From Anaerolineae bacterium (GTDB taxonomy: Bacteria; Chloroflexota; Anaerolineae; Anaerolineales; Anaerolineaceae), in contig JABLXC010000025.1 in NCBI GenBank assembly GCA_013178185.1, positions 1 to 55,151 on the forward strand: 55,151 nt of DNA, written 5' to 3'. Positions 7,314 to 16,828 of this stretch are shown piece by piece (position 1 is the first letter of the stretch; every line of letters starts with the position of its first letter). Position numbers and translations under genes: made by a program. The notes under the pieces were generated by a model, which did not search any database, was not told the DNA's origin, and was given only the letters and a program-made list of their open reading frames with translations.

Positions 7314-9101
7314 TTAGCCTGGCGCTGGCAGCGATTCAAGCTGTTGGATTAAGGCATCCACGACGTTGTAACCACCCTGCCAGAAAGCAGCCTGGCGGAT
7401 ATCAATGCCAGCCTCAGAAAGAATCCTGGCGGGCGATTCTGAACCTCCGGTGGAGAGCAGCTTCAAGTAGCGCGGTTTGAAGCTTTCGCCTTCCTGTTTG
7501 TATTGCTGGTAGAGCGAAAGCACCAGCAGTTGGCCAAAAGAATAAGCATAGACGTAAAACGGCACGTTGTAGATATGCGGGATCGAGACCCATTCCCAAC
7601 GGAACTCGTCGCTGACCTCTACCGAGTCGCCAAACTGTTCTTTTAAGTTAGCCAGGTAGGCATCGGACAGGTCGTTGGTCGAAGCGCCTTGCCGGATCAT
7701 CTCGTGCGCCTGACGTTCGAACAGGGCGAAATAAGCTTGCCGCTGGATGGTGGCGTAAGCGTCATCGGCCTGGCTGAAGAGCAGGTCGCGGCGGATGGCG
7801 GGGTTTTCTTCTTCTTTCAATAGCCGGTCCACCAGCAGCATCTCGCCGAAGGTAGAAGCGGTTTCGGCGAGCGGCAGGCTGGCATGAAAGGTGAACAGGC
7901 TGTGGTGCGCTGCCAGCATGGAATGGATGGCGTGGCCGAGTTCATGCGCCATCGTAGAGACGTCATCCGCTTTGCCCTGATAGTTCAACAACACCCACGG
8001 CGTCAGATCAGGGGTTGCTGTCAGACAAAAAGCGCCGCTGCGTTTGCCCTTGCGGACGGCGCTGTCAATATGGTTTTGGTCAAAAACGCGTTGCGCCAGG
8101 TTGAAGATAACGGGATCAAATTGGTTGAACGCATCCAGCACCATCGCAGCCGCCTGCTCGTAAGGGTAGCGCTTGTCCGCTTCTGCCAGTGGGGCGTAAA
8201 TATCATACCGGCGCAGCCGTTCCATCCCCAGCCAGCGGGCTTTGAGGCGGAAAAACCGCTGAAAAACGCCGACGTTTTTGCGGCTCACATCCAGCAGGGT
8301 TTCGACCACCTCGTCTGGGATGTCGTTTGCCAGGTTTCGCACCGCGATTGGGGAAGAAAAGCCGCGCAGGCCGATCTGCTCGTTCCGCCAGTCGCGCGCC
8401 AAAGTCTGGTAAATCTGACCCAGGATCGGGCTATCCTCCCCATAGACCCGGTAAAGTTCCTGGTAGGCGCGGGCGCGCAAGACGGGATCGGTGTGACGGG
8501 CGTACACCATCAGCTCGCCACGCGTCATTTCCACCACTTTTCCGTCCACCTCGATCTTGAAGATGTAACGGTTGGTGATGGTATCGTAGAGCATGGCCAG
8601 GGCGCTGGCGCCGGTCACATTTTTGATGTTGATGATTTTCTCTTCCGGTTCGGTGAGCGTGTAGGGTTTGAAGTGGCGGATTTCTTCCAGCCAGTAGCGG
8701 GTATCGCCGGCAGAGGCCATCAAACGGGCGGCGCTCTCTTCGGAAATCTGTTTCCACCAGAGCGAGAAGAAGAGCGTACGGTTGCTCATTTCAGCCGAAA
8801 ACTGCTCTACCCGCGAGAGCAACCCCTGGGCAAGCTGATCCTGGGTATCGCCGGCGAAGACCAGTTCGGCGTAGGCGTATAGCCGGTGCAGCAGGCGCTG
8901 CGCCTCCTCCAATTGTTTCACCAGCGCCAAAAAAGCCTCTGCAGCCATGTTCTCATCCAGTTCTGGCCGGGCTTTTTCGAAAGCGGATACCCGTTCTTCG
9001 ATCTCTTTGAATGCGGCTTCTAATTCCGGGCTGTTGAGGCCGGGAAAGAGATCCGCCAGGCTCCAGCGGGTTTGCAGGTAGGTTTTGTTTTTGATCATCA
9101 T
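7314..9101 (-). CDS. pepF: Oligoendopeptidase F (peptidase family M3)
   Basis: This zinc metallopeptidase cuts short peptides in the cytoplasm. The zinc site HELGH is at residues 386-390 (in MAHELGHAIHS), and the third ligand region follows about 25 residues later (LPLAETASTFGEML). The 595-residue length and mainly helical fold are typical of PepF. There is no signal peptide. A GAGAG sequence precedes the ATG pair, and either codon may be used. It is transcribed towards the membrane OB protein gene, with a 130-base gap that shows no clear terminator. Confidence 0.93.
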   Translation of the reverse strand: MMIKNKTYLQTRWSLADLFPGLNSPELEAAFKEIEERVSAFEKARPELDENMAAEAFLALVKQLEEAQRLLHRLYAYAELVFAGDTQDQLAQGLLSRVEQFSAEMSNRTLFFSLWWKQISEESAARLMASAGDTRYWLEEIRHFKPYTLTEPEEKIINIKNVTGASALAMLYDTITNRYIFKIEVDGKVVEMTRGELMVYARHTDPVLRARAYQELYRVYGEDSPILGQIYQTLARDWRNEQIGLRGFSSPIAVRNLANDIPDEVVETLLDVSRKNVGVFQRFFRLKARWLGMERLRRYDIYAPLAEADKRYPYEQAAAMVLDAFNQFDPVIFNLAQRVFDQNHIDSAVRKGKRSGAFCLTATPDLTPWVLLNYQGKADDVSTMAHELGHAIHSMLAAHHSLFTFHASLPLAETASTFGEMLLVDRLLKEEENPAIRRDLLFSQADDAYATIQRQAYFALFERQAHEMIRQGASTNDLSDAYLANLKEQFGDSVEVSDEFRWEWVSIPHIYNVPFYVYAYSFGQLLVLSLYQQYKQEGESFKPRYLKLLSTGGSESPARILSEAGIDIRQAAFWQGGYNVVDALIQQLESLPAPG

Positions 9102-9184
9102 GGTCTCTCAATCTGAATTATGACTAAATTTATCGGTATTATACTAGAAATTCAGGGTATCTTTCGTAAAACGGTTTTCTGCGG

Positions 9185-9991
9185 TCAATCCCTTTGTTCC
9201 TGGCGGTAAATGATGGCCATGTTACCTAAAACGCCCCAGGAATCCTCAAAGTGTTTTATCGCCCGGCCGTAAAGCCACCCGCCATCCTGGATGAAAACGA
9301 CCTCAGGCGTATATCCGACGACGATCACGGTGTGTTCCCGGGCGGAGACGGTCACCTGCCGCCCGGCGCGGCTGGTATAAATCTGCGGCGCGCCGGCGTT
9401 GACATGGCCGACCACCCAGGTGATGACCGGCCGACCGGCCGCAATTTCAGCTTTCAGTTCATCGAAGGTCATACCCCGGCGGGCAGTGGCTGGAAGCCCA
9501 TACTCTCTTAGCAATTCTGCCACCGGTCCGGCGTGCACCCCGTAGGAGCGCGGTGGGATGTTGCCCCACACGCCCATCACATCACCCACAAAGCCGTAAT
9601 CGGGGTCGTCCGAACGCGGTAGCCGTTCCTGGAAATCCAGCTCGTGGATTGTAAAGCCGAAAAAACTGGCCCAATCGGCTGCTGAGCGCGCCTCGCAAGA
9701 GAGCGGCAGGGTCTGGTCGTACCCGCGCAGGCCTGTGATGTGGGCTTCGGCTGGGAGTGGACCTGTTGCTCCGCCGGATTTTGGCGTCGCTGCGGCGGTG
9801 GGGCTGGTGGCTGGGGAGGAGGGCTTTCGTTCCGACGCCGGGCTGGGCGTCGCGGCAGCCGGCGTGGGCTGCAAGAGGGCTGAGGGGCTGGGCGTGGGCA
9901 GGGTTGCGGTCGCAGAAGGCGCGCTGGTTGGCAGAGAAGCGCACGCCGCCAGCAGGAAGCAGCAGAGGAACGGCAACATGCGGGTTGGCAT
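9185..9991 (-). CDS. Secreted lipoprotein with a C39-like papain-fold domain
   Basis: The protein begins with a lipoprotein signal (MLPFLCCFLLAAC). A Thr/Pro/Ala-rich linker of about 80 residues follows, then a globular domain. That domain has the Cys of LPLSCEARSA, the His of EHTVIVVGY and an Asp in FIQDGG, the expected triad of the C39-like bacteriocin-processing peptidase superfamily. Similar domains are common in Chloroflexota. Its target is unknown; it probably cuts peptides or cell-wall material outside the membrane. ATG at 9991 is chosen because it opens directly on the signal peptide; an upstream start would add 40 polar residues. The gene is divergent from dnaN. Confidence 0.75.
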   Translation of the reverse strand: MPTRMLPFLCCFLLAACASLPTSAPSATATLPTPSPSALLQPTPAAATPSPASERKPSSPATSPTAAATPKSGGATGPLPAEAHITGLRGYDQTLPLSCEARSAADWASFFGFTIHELDFQERLPRSDDPDYGFVGDVMGVWGNIPPRSYGVHAGPVAELLREYGLPATARRGMTFDELKAEIAAGRPVITWVVGHVNAGAPQIYTSRAGRQVTVSAREHTVIVVGYTPEVVFIQDGGWLYGRAIKHFEDSWGVLGNMAIIYRQEQRD

Positions 9992-10088
9992 ATCCCGCAA
10001 TGATAGCAGATTTTGGGAAAAGGGAAGGAGAAATTGCTCCGCTTTTGCCTGTTGTATAAAATTGCCACAATTTTTGAGGTTTCTTATT

Positions 10089-10117
10089 GGTGTTTTTACC
10101 CCATTTTGCAATATAAT
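10089..10117 (+). promoter_or_regulatory. Probable promoter of dnaN
   Basis: A perfect -10 box TATAAT lies at 10112-10117. The -35 region is weak: GGTGTT at 10089-10094 gives 17-base spacing, and TTGGTG at 10087 gives 19. Transcription would start near 10124 and leave a leader of about 60 bases before the dnaN ATG. The region is AT-rich in an otherwise GC-rich sequence. Confidence 0.5.
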
Positions 10118-10186
10118 GAAACATAATCATTAATCGGGGCATTTTTCGATCATCACCAACACTTTAACAAGAAAGGGCAGCTCACC

Positions 10187-11314
10187 ATGAAGGCTTCTGT
10201 TTCCCAACAACAACTTGCTCATGGCCTGGGGATGGTATCGCGGGCGGTTTCGCCGCGCAGTACGCTGGCCGTGTTAGCCAATATCCTGGTTGCGACCGAT
10301 GATGGGCGGCTACGGCTTTCGGCAACCAACCTGGAGCTCGGAATCTCTTGTTGGATTGGGGCGCAGATCAGCGAGCAGGGTGCGATTACCGTGCCGGCGC
10401 GCACTTTTTCGGACCTGGTGAACACGCTGCCCAATGATACCGTTCACCTGGAGTTGAATCCTGCCACCCAGAGCCTGAACGTGCGCTGTGGCATGTCGAA
10501 TACGGACATCAAAGGCATCGACGCCCAGGAATTTCCTCCTATGCCGACGCCTGATATCCAGGACGGCATTCATCTGAACATATCCGATTTTAAAGAGATG
10601 ATCCAGCAGGTTGCTTTTGCCGCTTCGACGGATGAGGCCCGGCCGGTTTTACAGGGCGTCTCGATGAATATCAGCGAAGACGCGGCCGTGCTGGCGGCAA
10701 CCGACGGCTTCCGTATTTCGGTGCGGCGGGCGGCGCTTTCAGAACCGGTCAGTAAGCCGGTGACGGCCATCGTACCGGCGCGTGCCCTGACAGAACTGGC
10801 CCGTATCGCAACCGATGGCGATCAGGTGGTGACCATGGTGATGCCGCCCGGACGCGGCCAGGTGGTCTTTCACATGAAAGACGCCGAATTGATTTCTCAG
10901 TTGATTGACGGCAACTTTCCCGATTATCGGGCGATTATCCCGCGCAGTTTTAAGGGGACAACCATCTTAACGACCAACGCTTTCCTTAAAGCCTGCCGGC
11001 AGGCCGAAATCATTGCCCGTGAGAGCAACAATGTCGTGCGGCTGAGCATCCAGCCCGGCGGCGACCAGCCCGGCAAGGTTGAGATCACCGCCCAATCCGA
11101 AGAGACCGGCTCGAGCGAGAACTTTGTCGAAGCTACAGTAGAGGGCGGCAGCCTGATCATCGCTTTTAATGTGCGCTTTTTGCGCGAGGTACTGGAAGTT
11201 ATCAAGACCCCTAGCGTCGTGTTGATGACCAACGCCAATAACACGCCCGCGATGATCCAGCCGGCGGGCGACGATACCTTCCAGCATGTCATTATGCCGA
11301 TGCATCTTGGATAG
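10187..11314 (+). CDS. dnaN: DNA polymerase III beta subunit (sliding clamp)
   Basis: The beta clamp dimerises around DNA and tethers the replicative polymerase. The 375-residue protein has the three repeated clamp domains, with the usual opening (MKASVSQQQLAHGLGMVSRAV), the segment ITVPARTFSDLVNTLP at the end of domain one, and the typical ending HVIMPM. An AAGAAAGGG site lies ahead of the ATG. A clear terminator follows at 11330-11360. In many bacteria dnaN follows dnaA at oriC; here it stands alone about 6.5 kb from the proposed origin. Confidence 0.95.
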   Translation: MKASVSQQQLAHGLGMVSRAVSPRSTLAVLANILVATDDGRLRLSATNLELGISCWIGAQISEQGAITVPARTFSDLVNTLPNDTVHLELNPATQSLNVRCGMSNTDIKGIDAQEFPPMPTPDIQDGIHLNISDFKEMIQQVAFAASTDEARPVLQGVSMNISEDAAVLAATDGFRISVRRAALSEPVSKPVTAIVPARALTELARIATDGDQVVTMVMPPGRGQVVFHMKDAELISQLIDGNFPDYRAIIPRSFKGTTILTTNAFLKACRQAEIIARESNNVVRLSIQPGGDQPGKVEITAQSEETGSSENFVEATVEGGSLIIAFNVRFLREVLEVIKTPSVVLMTNANNTPAMIQPAGDDTFQHVIMPMHLG

Positions 11315-11329
11315 ACCTTTTCGAAACAG

Positions 11330-11360
11330 GCCCTTCCCCATCTCTGGAGAAGGGCTTTTT
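11330..11360 (+). terminator. Rho-independent terminator after dnaN
   Basis: GCCCTTC at 11330-11336 pairs with GAAGGGC at 11349-11355 and is followed by five T residues. It lies 16 bases past the dnaN stop codon and only about 17 bases before the next ATG. The downstream gene therefore needs readthrough or its own promoter within or ahead of dnaN. Confidence 0.8.
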
Positions 11361-11376
11361 AAACAACAGGTGGAGG

Positions 11377-13734
11377 ATGACTTTTTCGATTGACTCGGGC
11401 GACCGATTGTTGAGTATATACCTGGCTCTGGCGCAGTACCCGATCCTGAGCAGCCGTATTCGGATGCGGATGCGCGCCGAACTGTTCAATCGCGGCGTTG
11501 TTGATATGCGGGATTTTGAGACCCAGGTGCGCGAGATGGCCATCCGTTCGCAGCGCCGCGAAGGCCTGGAAGATCCGTTTTTTGAAGAACCGGCGCATAT
11601 CTGGGAGCTGCGCCTGGCTTATGTGCGCGATACGCTGACCGATGTGGTTTTCAGCCAGCACCTTTCCTTTGAAGACCTGGAGAATATCGTCAAAGAGACG
11701 CTCAACGAGCGCGGCGTGAGCGTTAAGAATTTGATGCTCTCCATCAATCCCGAACTGGCGCCGCAAGAGATGGTTTTTGAACAGGCGATGATGATCGAGA
11801 ATATGCCGGCGGCCGAGCGGGCGCGTTACGAGCCGCGCTTGCGAGAGTCGAAGGTGGTGCTCATCCGCACCCTGATCAGCGACCAGTTGCGGTATATTAA
11901 CATCGCCAAAGAGTGGTTTACGATCTCCGATCTCGCAGAGATCCGCCGCCGCAAAATCGGCGCAGGCCGCATTGGCGGGAAGGCTGCCGGCATGTTGCTG
12001 GCTTTGCGCATCCTGCAATCTACTGATGCCAATATCCGCGCCTGCATTCGCCCGGCCGAGTCTTACTACATCGGTTCGGATGAGATTTATAACTTCATGT
12101 CCATCAATAACCTGGTCCATTGGAATGACCAGAAGTACAAAACCGAGGAGGAAATGCGGGCGGAGTACGCCTTCATCGTGGCGGACTTTGAAGCCGGACA
12201 GTTCCCCCCCGATATTGTCGAAAAGTTGAACGACTTGTTGCTGCGGGTCGGCCCGACCCCGTTGATCGTGCGTTCTTCCAGCCTGCTGGAAGATAACTTT
12301 GGCACTTCATTTGCAGGGAAGTACGACAGCTACTTTTTGCCCAACCAGGGCACCCAAAAAGAAAATCTGCAGGCTTTGACCAGGACGATTGCGCGGGTGT
12401 ACGCTTCTACACTCAACCCCAACGCGCTGCTCTATCGGCGACAGAAAGGGCTGCAAGATTACGATGAGCGCATGGCCATCTTGATCCAACTGGTAGAGGG
12501 AGAAACGTTTGGGAATTACTTTCTACCTCACGCGGCGGGCGTGGCATTCAGCCGCAACCTCTACCGCTGGACGCCGCAAATCCGGCGGGAAGATGGTTTT
12601 GTCCGCATGGTCTGGGGGCTTGGCACCCGCGCGGTCGAACGGGTGGGCAACGATTACCCGCGCCTGATTGCGCTCAGCCATCCCCTGTTGCGCCCTTCTA
12701 CCAACCCATCCGCCATCCGCCAGTATTCCCAGCAGTATGTAGATCTGATTGACCTGAAGGAAAATACCTTCAAAACCCTGCCAATCCACAGCGTCCTCAA
12801 TACCCATTATCCCCCGCTGCGGTACCTGGCGCAGTTGGATGAGGACGGCTATTTCAGCTCGATCCACAGCACTGTGATGGATGGCGATCCTCAAAAACTG
12901 GTGTTGACCTTTGAGGAAATGTTACGCCGTACTCCTTTTGCTAAAATGATGAAGGAGATTCTGCATGTGCTGGAGCGAAGCTATAACTCGCCGGTGGATA
13001 TGGAATTTACCGTTCATCTGCATGACAATGGATCTGGCAGGGCTGACCTTTGCATTAATGTGTTGCAGTGCCGGCCGCAAAGCCATCTGTTCGATACCGT
13101 TCAAGAACCGCTGCCCACCGACTTGCGGGATGAGGATATCATTTTCTCCACGCATTTTGTGGTTCCAGAAGGATTTATCCCCGCCGTGGATTACGTTGTC
13201 TTTGTGGTGCCGGAAGAATACTTTAACCTACCCACGCTGGAAGACCGGTTTGAACTGGCGCGCATGATCGGCCGGTTGAACGCTGCGCTGGCAAACCAGA
13301 GTTTTATCTGCGTTGGCCCAGGCCGCTGGGGAAGCTCCAACTCGGACCTGGGGGTCCCGATTGGCTATGGCGATATCTATAACACCCGTGCCCTGGTTGA
13401 ACTGGCAGGCCAGGGAATCGGGCCCGAACCCGAACCTTCTCTGGGCACCCACTTCTTCCAGGATCTGTTGGAGTCGCAAATCTATCCTTTGGCAATCTAC
13501 CTGGATGACGCCGCGACCGTTTTCAATCGCAAATTCTTTTACCAGACCCCCAACCGCCTGCAGGAGTGGATACCAGCCGATGAAAAGATCCAGCGCTGCC
13601 TGCGGTTAATCCAGGTCAAGGACTATCGCCCTGACGCCTGCATCCGCATTGTGATGAACGATGACATGGGGCAGGCGATGGCTTTCATCCCGCCGGAACG
13701 CGAGGGAGAAGAAAAAACGGATCAGGCCTCATAG
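11377..13734 (+). CDS. PEP/pyruvate-binding (PPDK N-terminal, ATP-grasp) domain protein
   Basis: The central part (about residues 190-560) matches the ATP-grasp nucleotide-binding domain of PEP synthase and pyruvate phosphate dikinase: IGGKAAGML at its start, and SSSLLEDNFGTSFAGKYDSY with the ATP-binding pattern. The phosphohistidine swivel domain and the PEP-binding TIM barrel expected in those enzymes are absent. The protein therefore cannot run the full PEP synthase reaction alone. The N-terminal 190 residues are helical and charged. The C-terminal 200 residues, with a PGRWGSSNSDLG segment, belong to no domain I can name. It may phosphorylate or adenylate another partner. A GGTGGAGG site precedes the ATG, and its end overlaps the convergent AIR-synthase-like gene by 13 bases. 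Confidence 0.75.
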   Translation: MTFSIDSGDRLLSIYLALAQYPILSSRIRMRMRAELFNRGVVDMRDFETQVREMAIRSQRREGLEDPFFEEPAHIWELRLAYVRDTLTDVVFSQHLSFEDLENIVKETLNERGVSVKNLMLSINPELAPQEMVFEQAMMIENMPAAERARYEPRLRESKVVLIRTLISDQLRYINIAKEWFTISDLAEIRRRKIGAGRIGGKAAGMLLALRILQSTDANIRACIRPAESYYIGSDEIYNFMSINNLVHWNDQKYKTEEEMRAEYAFIVADFEAGQFPPDIVEKLNDLLLRVGPTPLIVRSSSLLEDNFGTSFAGKYDSYFLPNQGTQKENLQALTRTIARVYASTLNPNALLYRRQKGLQDYDERMAILIQLVEGETFGNYFLPHAAGVAFSRNLYRWTPQIRREDGFVRMVWGLGTRAVERVGNDYPRLIALSHPLLRPSTNPSAIRQYSQQYVDLIDLKENTFKTLPIHSVLNTHYPPLRYLAQLDEDGYFSSIHSTVMDGDPQKLVLTFEEMLRRTPFAKMMKEILHVLERSYNSPVDMEFTVHLHDNGSGRADLCINVLQCRPQSHLFDTVQEPLPTDLRDEDIIFSTHFVVPEGFIPAVDYVVFVVPEEYFNLPTLEDRFELARMIGRLNAALANQSFICVGPGRWGSSNSDLGVPIGYGDIYNTRALVELAGQGIGPEPEPSLGTHFFQDLLESQIYPLAIYLDDAATVFNRKFFYQTPNRLQEWIPADEKIQRCLRLIQVKDYRPDACIRIVMNDDMGQAMAFIPPEREGEEKTDQAS

Positions 13735-14741
13735 AGGCGTGTAATCGCATCCCGCGCCGGGCGAGGGATCACCTTACCGCTAAAACGGTCCCGCACAAAG
13801 GCGGGGCCTTTTTTTACCACGCGCCCGATGCGGGCGCAGACGATGCCTTCGGCTTGTAGGGCGCGACTGATGCCCTGGCTTTCGGAGGGGGGAACAGAGA
13901 GCAGCAGCGCCCCCGACGCGATCGCCGCCAGCGGGTCGAGCTGGAGGGCACGGCACACCTTTTCGGATAGTTCCGGGATGTGGATATCCGGCGTGTGGAT
14001 CTCCAGCGAACATCCGCAGGCTTCTGAAAGCTCCCACAGCGCGGCTGCCAGCCCGCCTTCGGTGGGGTCGTGCATGGCGTTGACCTGCCCGGCTGTCAGC
14101 GCAATTTGAGCGTCGCGCAGCACGCTGAGGCCGGGGTGGTAGAGAAAATCGGCGGCCTGTTGAAGTTCTTCTTCGGTGAGGAACGCTCGCAGCCTGTCGG
14201 GGAATTCCCGGCTGAGCAGGGCGGTGGCCTCGATGGGGATGCCCTTGGTCAACAGCAGGTGGTCGCCCGGCGCAGCGCGACGCGGGGTAACCAGGCGTTC
14301 AGGTTCCACTTCTCCGACCAGCGCGCCGACCAGGATGGGGCGGTCTAAACCGTGAGTAATTTCGGTGTGGCCGCCGATCACCGCTACTCCGATCTCCTGG
14401 CAGGCGCTGAAGAGCTGCCCGCTGATGCGTTCGACCAGCGCTTCGTCGGTTTTGCCCTCCGGGAGCAGCAACGTTGCCAGGTACCAGCGCGGGGTTGCCC
14501 CGGTGGTAGCGATATCGTTGGCCGAGACCTGGATGGCATACCAGCCAATCTCATCGGTCGCAAAGGTGATCGGTTCTGCCTTGAACACCAGCAGCCGTTC
14601 GCTGCCGCGCACCACCGCGCAGTCCAGCCCGATCCCCGGCCCAAGCACGATGCGCTCGTCGTTCTGCGGGGCGCGCCCCAGGATTTTTGAAAGCGTTTCA
14701 GCGGGGAGTTTTCCCAACGGCAGTGGCCGGTTTTCAATCAT
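13722..14741 (-). CDS. AIR synthase-related protein (HypE/PurM/SelD superfamily)
   Basis: The 339-residue protein has the two-domain PurM-like fold. The N-terminal half carries the dimer and ATP region (SANDIATTGATPRWYLATLLLP and IGGHTEITHG), and the C-terminal half the glycine-rich lobe (HDPTEGGLAAALWEL). The pattern is closest to HypE-like proteins, but the C-terminal Cys that HypE carbamoylates is missing (the end is AITRLYEA). It is therefore unlikely to be a hydrogenase maturation enzyme, and no hyp genes are near. It probably uses ATP to activate a carbonyl or acid group; the substrate is unknown. A GGAGG site precedes the ATG. Confidence 0.8.
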   Translation of the reverse strand: MIENRPLPLGKLPAETLSKILGRAPQNDERIVLGPGIGLDCAVVRGSERLLVFKAEPITFATDEIGWYAIQVSANDIATTGATPRWYLATLLLPEGKTDEALVERISGQLFSACQEIGVAVIGGHTEITHGLDRPILVGALVGEVEPERLVTPRRAAPGDHLLLTKGIPIEATALLSREFPDRLRAFLTEEELQQAADFLYHPGLSVLRDAQIALTAGQVNAMHDPTEGGLAAALWELSEACGCSLEIHTPDIHIPELSEKVCRALQLDPLAAIASGALLLSVPPSESQGISRALQAEGIVCARIGRVVKKGPAFVRDRFSGKVIPRPARDAITRLYEA

Positions 14742-14798
14742 GGATCCTCCTTATGTCCATTGACGGCTCTGGCATTTCCTGTGCATCGAAGGTCCCAT

Positions 14799-16760
14799 TT
14801 AACCGTAAAAATCCTGAAAGTGAAAGATCAAGGCGGTTGTGATGAGCTGCAAGACTGCCGCGAACAAAAAGCCGTTCCGCCTGTCCTTGAAGAGCAGTTT
14901 TAGTTCTTCAGCGGAAAAGAGCGCAGCCAGCGGAGTGAGGAACAGGTATAACCTTTGGACTTCGCCGTTGGTCTGCCCAAAAGCCACCAGCAGGACAAAA
15001 ATGACCAGAAAAGTGAGCGAGAGGCTGTCGAGCCGACCGGCCTGGCGGCGGATGAAGGCGGAAACGGCCTTCGTAAAACGAATGAGAAGCAGCAGGATAA
15101 TCGGGAACCCGCTCCAGGTGGCAAATTCGGCGTTGTTTAAGACAAAGCCGTGCTTCACGCGCTCCTGCCAGGTTGCAAACTGCCAGGTGGTGCGGTGATT
15201 GGCAAACGCGCTGGCATAACGGGCGGCGATGTCGTAGTTCAAAAATAAGCGGAAGACTACCAGCAAGGCGACCGCCCCGGCCAGGACACCAAGGATGAAC
15301 AAGGCCGTCTGCCGCAGGCTGCGCTGCGGCCGTTCTCGCAGCCATTCCAGTCCGGCCCACACGATCACGAAAGGCAGCAGCGCCAGCAGCGAAAATGAAA
15401 AATATAAGATGATGTACCCGGCGGCCCCAGCCAGGAAGCCACCCCAAAAGACGGGGCGTTCCAGCGCCCGCGAGGACCCCGCCAGTACGAGCAGGAAGAG
15501 CAGCGGGTAGAGCGCCTGGTCGAGGAACATCGGGATCAGGATCACGTTGGGGAAGAGGATGTAGAGAACGGCGGGGAGGGTCGCGTCCTCCGGCTTTCCG
15601 GTCAGGCGGCGGCTGAAGCGCGCCAGCACCGGCAGGAGCAGGAACGCCATCAAGGGGTAAACGTACGCCGCCAGCTTTGTCAGCTTGTAAAAGCGCTCTT
15701 CCACGCTTGCGGAGGGGCTCAGCAGGCTGGCGACTTTTTCTGTGGCGACGTAAGGGAGCAGGATGCCGGGAGGTTTGGTGCCAAGGTAGCGGTCTGTGCC
15801 GTAGCGGCTCTCGTAATGGGTCAGGGCATCGTAGAGCGGGGGCTGCTCAGCGGCAGCCCAGGCGTAACCGTTGAAGACCGAATCGGCGTACTTCAAGCGG
15901 ATGGACTCGAACCCGCCCCCAGCGATAAAGCCAAAGCCCACCTGCAGCCCATACCCCAGCGCGATCAGGATGAGCATGCTACGCTGGCTGGTCGGGCGGG
16001 AGAGGATGAAATGAATCAGGATGAGCGCCAGGAAAAATAGCGCCACAAAGATGCCGTACTGGTTCGGTTGCAGATCCTTGGGGGTGATGTACCACTTCCA
16101 GCCTGGGATCAGCATGAAGGTTTTGCGTTGGAAGATCAGTACAGCCCAATGAAACAGCGACAGGCCAGCCATTAGCAGGATGAGGAGCATTTTGAAGATC
16201 GAGCCGTCCCGCCATTTCTCCTTGAATTCCTCGGTGTAGTTCCAGAGGATCAGGAGAAGCGTTTGCAGGCTGAGCGCCGCCGCCCAGACGATCACTGCGC
16301 CGGCCCGCTGGAAGGCCGCCCGCATGAGATCGGTGGCATGCAGCGTCCAGGCCGGGTAAGTGAACAACCAATCCTGAAGCCGGTAAGAAAGGCGGGAAGA
16401 GAAAACAAGGGTGAAAACGGCCAGGAAAAGGAAAAGCAGGCCGGATGCAAAGGTGGCGGGGACCAGCCCGCCCTGCGCCTTCATCAGCGCATCCAGCCGC
16501 AGACAAAAAGCTCGAAGCCAGGCCGGGTCCTTCCAGGCGCGGCGGGCCAGCCATTCCAGCGCGGCGGCAACCAGCAGCGCGGCCAGCCCCAACGCCAGGC
16601 GGGGCAGCGAGTATCCCAGCAGGAGGCTCCGCCCCGACTCGGAAGGCTGGGCAAAGAGCAGAATGAAAGCGGCCGCGCCCTCGACAAGCGCCAGCGCCAG
16701 CCAGAGCTTTAACCCCCTGGGGCTCAGGCTCGTTCCCTGTTTCAAAACAGGCGGTTCCAT
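14799..16760 (-). CDS. Polytopic membrane protein, GT-C glycosyltransferase-like
   Basis: The 653-residue protein has roughly a dozen or more hydrophobic segments. A large extracytoplasmic loop after the first part holds YESRYGTDRYLGTKPPG, which resembles the acceptor-site loop of GT-C transferases that use lipid-linked sugars. There is no clear N-terminal D-E pair of the kind seen in the two GT-C paralogues at 29703-33093, so it may be a distant member or another transporter-like protein. It ends about 60 bases from the AIR-synthase-like gene on the same strand. A weak GGGC site precedes the ATG. Confidence 0.6.
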   Translation of the reverse strand: MEPPVLKQGTSLSPRGLKLWLALALVEGAAAFILLFAQPSESGRSLLLGYSLPRLALGLAALLVAAALEWLARRAWKDPAWLRAFCLRLDALMKAQGGLVPATFASGLLFLFLAVFTLVFSSRLSYRLQDWLFTYPAWTLHATDLMRAAFQRAGAVIVWAAALSLQTLLLILWNYTEEFKEKWRDGSIFKMLLILLMAGLSLFHWAVLIFQRKTFMLIPGWKWYITPKDLQPNQYGIFVALFFLALILIHFILSRPTSQRSMLILIALGYGLQVGFGFIAGGGFESIRLKYADSVFNGYAWAAAEQPPLYDALTHYESRYGTDRYLGTKPPGILLPYVATEKVASLLSPSASVEERFYKLTKLAAYVYPLMAFLLLPVLARFSRRLTGKPEDATLPAVLYILFPNVILIPMFLDQALYPLLFLLVLAGSSRALERPVFWGGFLAGAAGYIILYFSFSLLALLPFVIVWAGLEWLRERPQRSLRQTALFILGVLAGAVALLVVFRLFLNYDIAARYASAFANHRTTWQFATWQERVKHGFVLNNAEFATWSGFPIILLLLIRFTKAVSAFIRRQAGRLDSLSLTFLVIFVLLVAFGQTNGEVQRLYLFLTPLAALFSAEELKLLFKDRRNGFLFAAVLQLITTALIFHFQDFYG

Positions 16761-16828
16761 GTTAAGCCCTATTGTAACCTAACACTCAGGGGTCTGGCGG
16801 CGTGAGGGTTGCGGAAGGCCGTGATGAT

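Noticed and set aside
7884-8882. Plus-strand frame of about 330 codons opposite pepF
   Set aside because: pepF carries its zinc site and full-length fold on the minus strand; the opposing protein has shadow composition.
13722-14741. Naming the AIR-synthase-related gene hypE
   Set aside because: The C-terminal cysteine required by HypE is absent and no other hydrogenase maturation genes are nearby.
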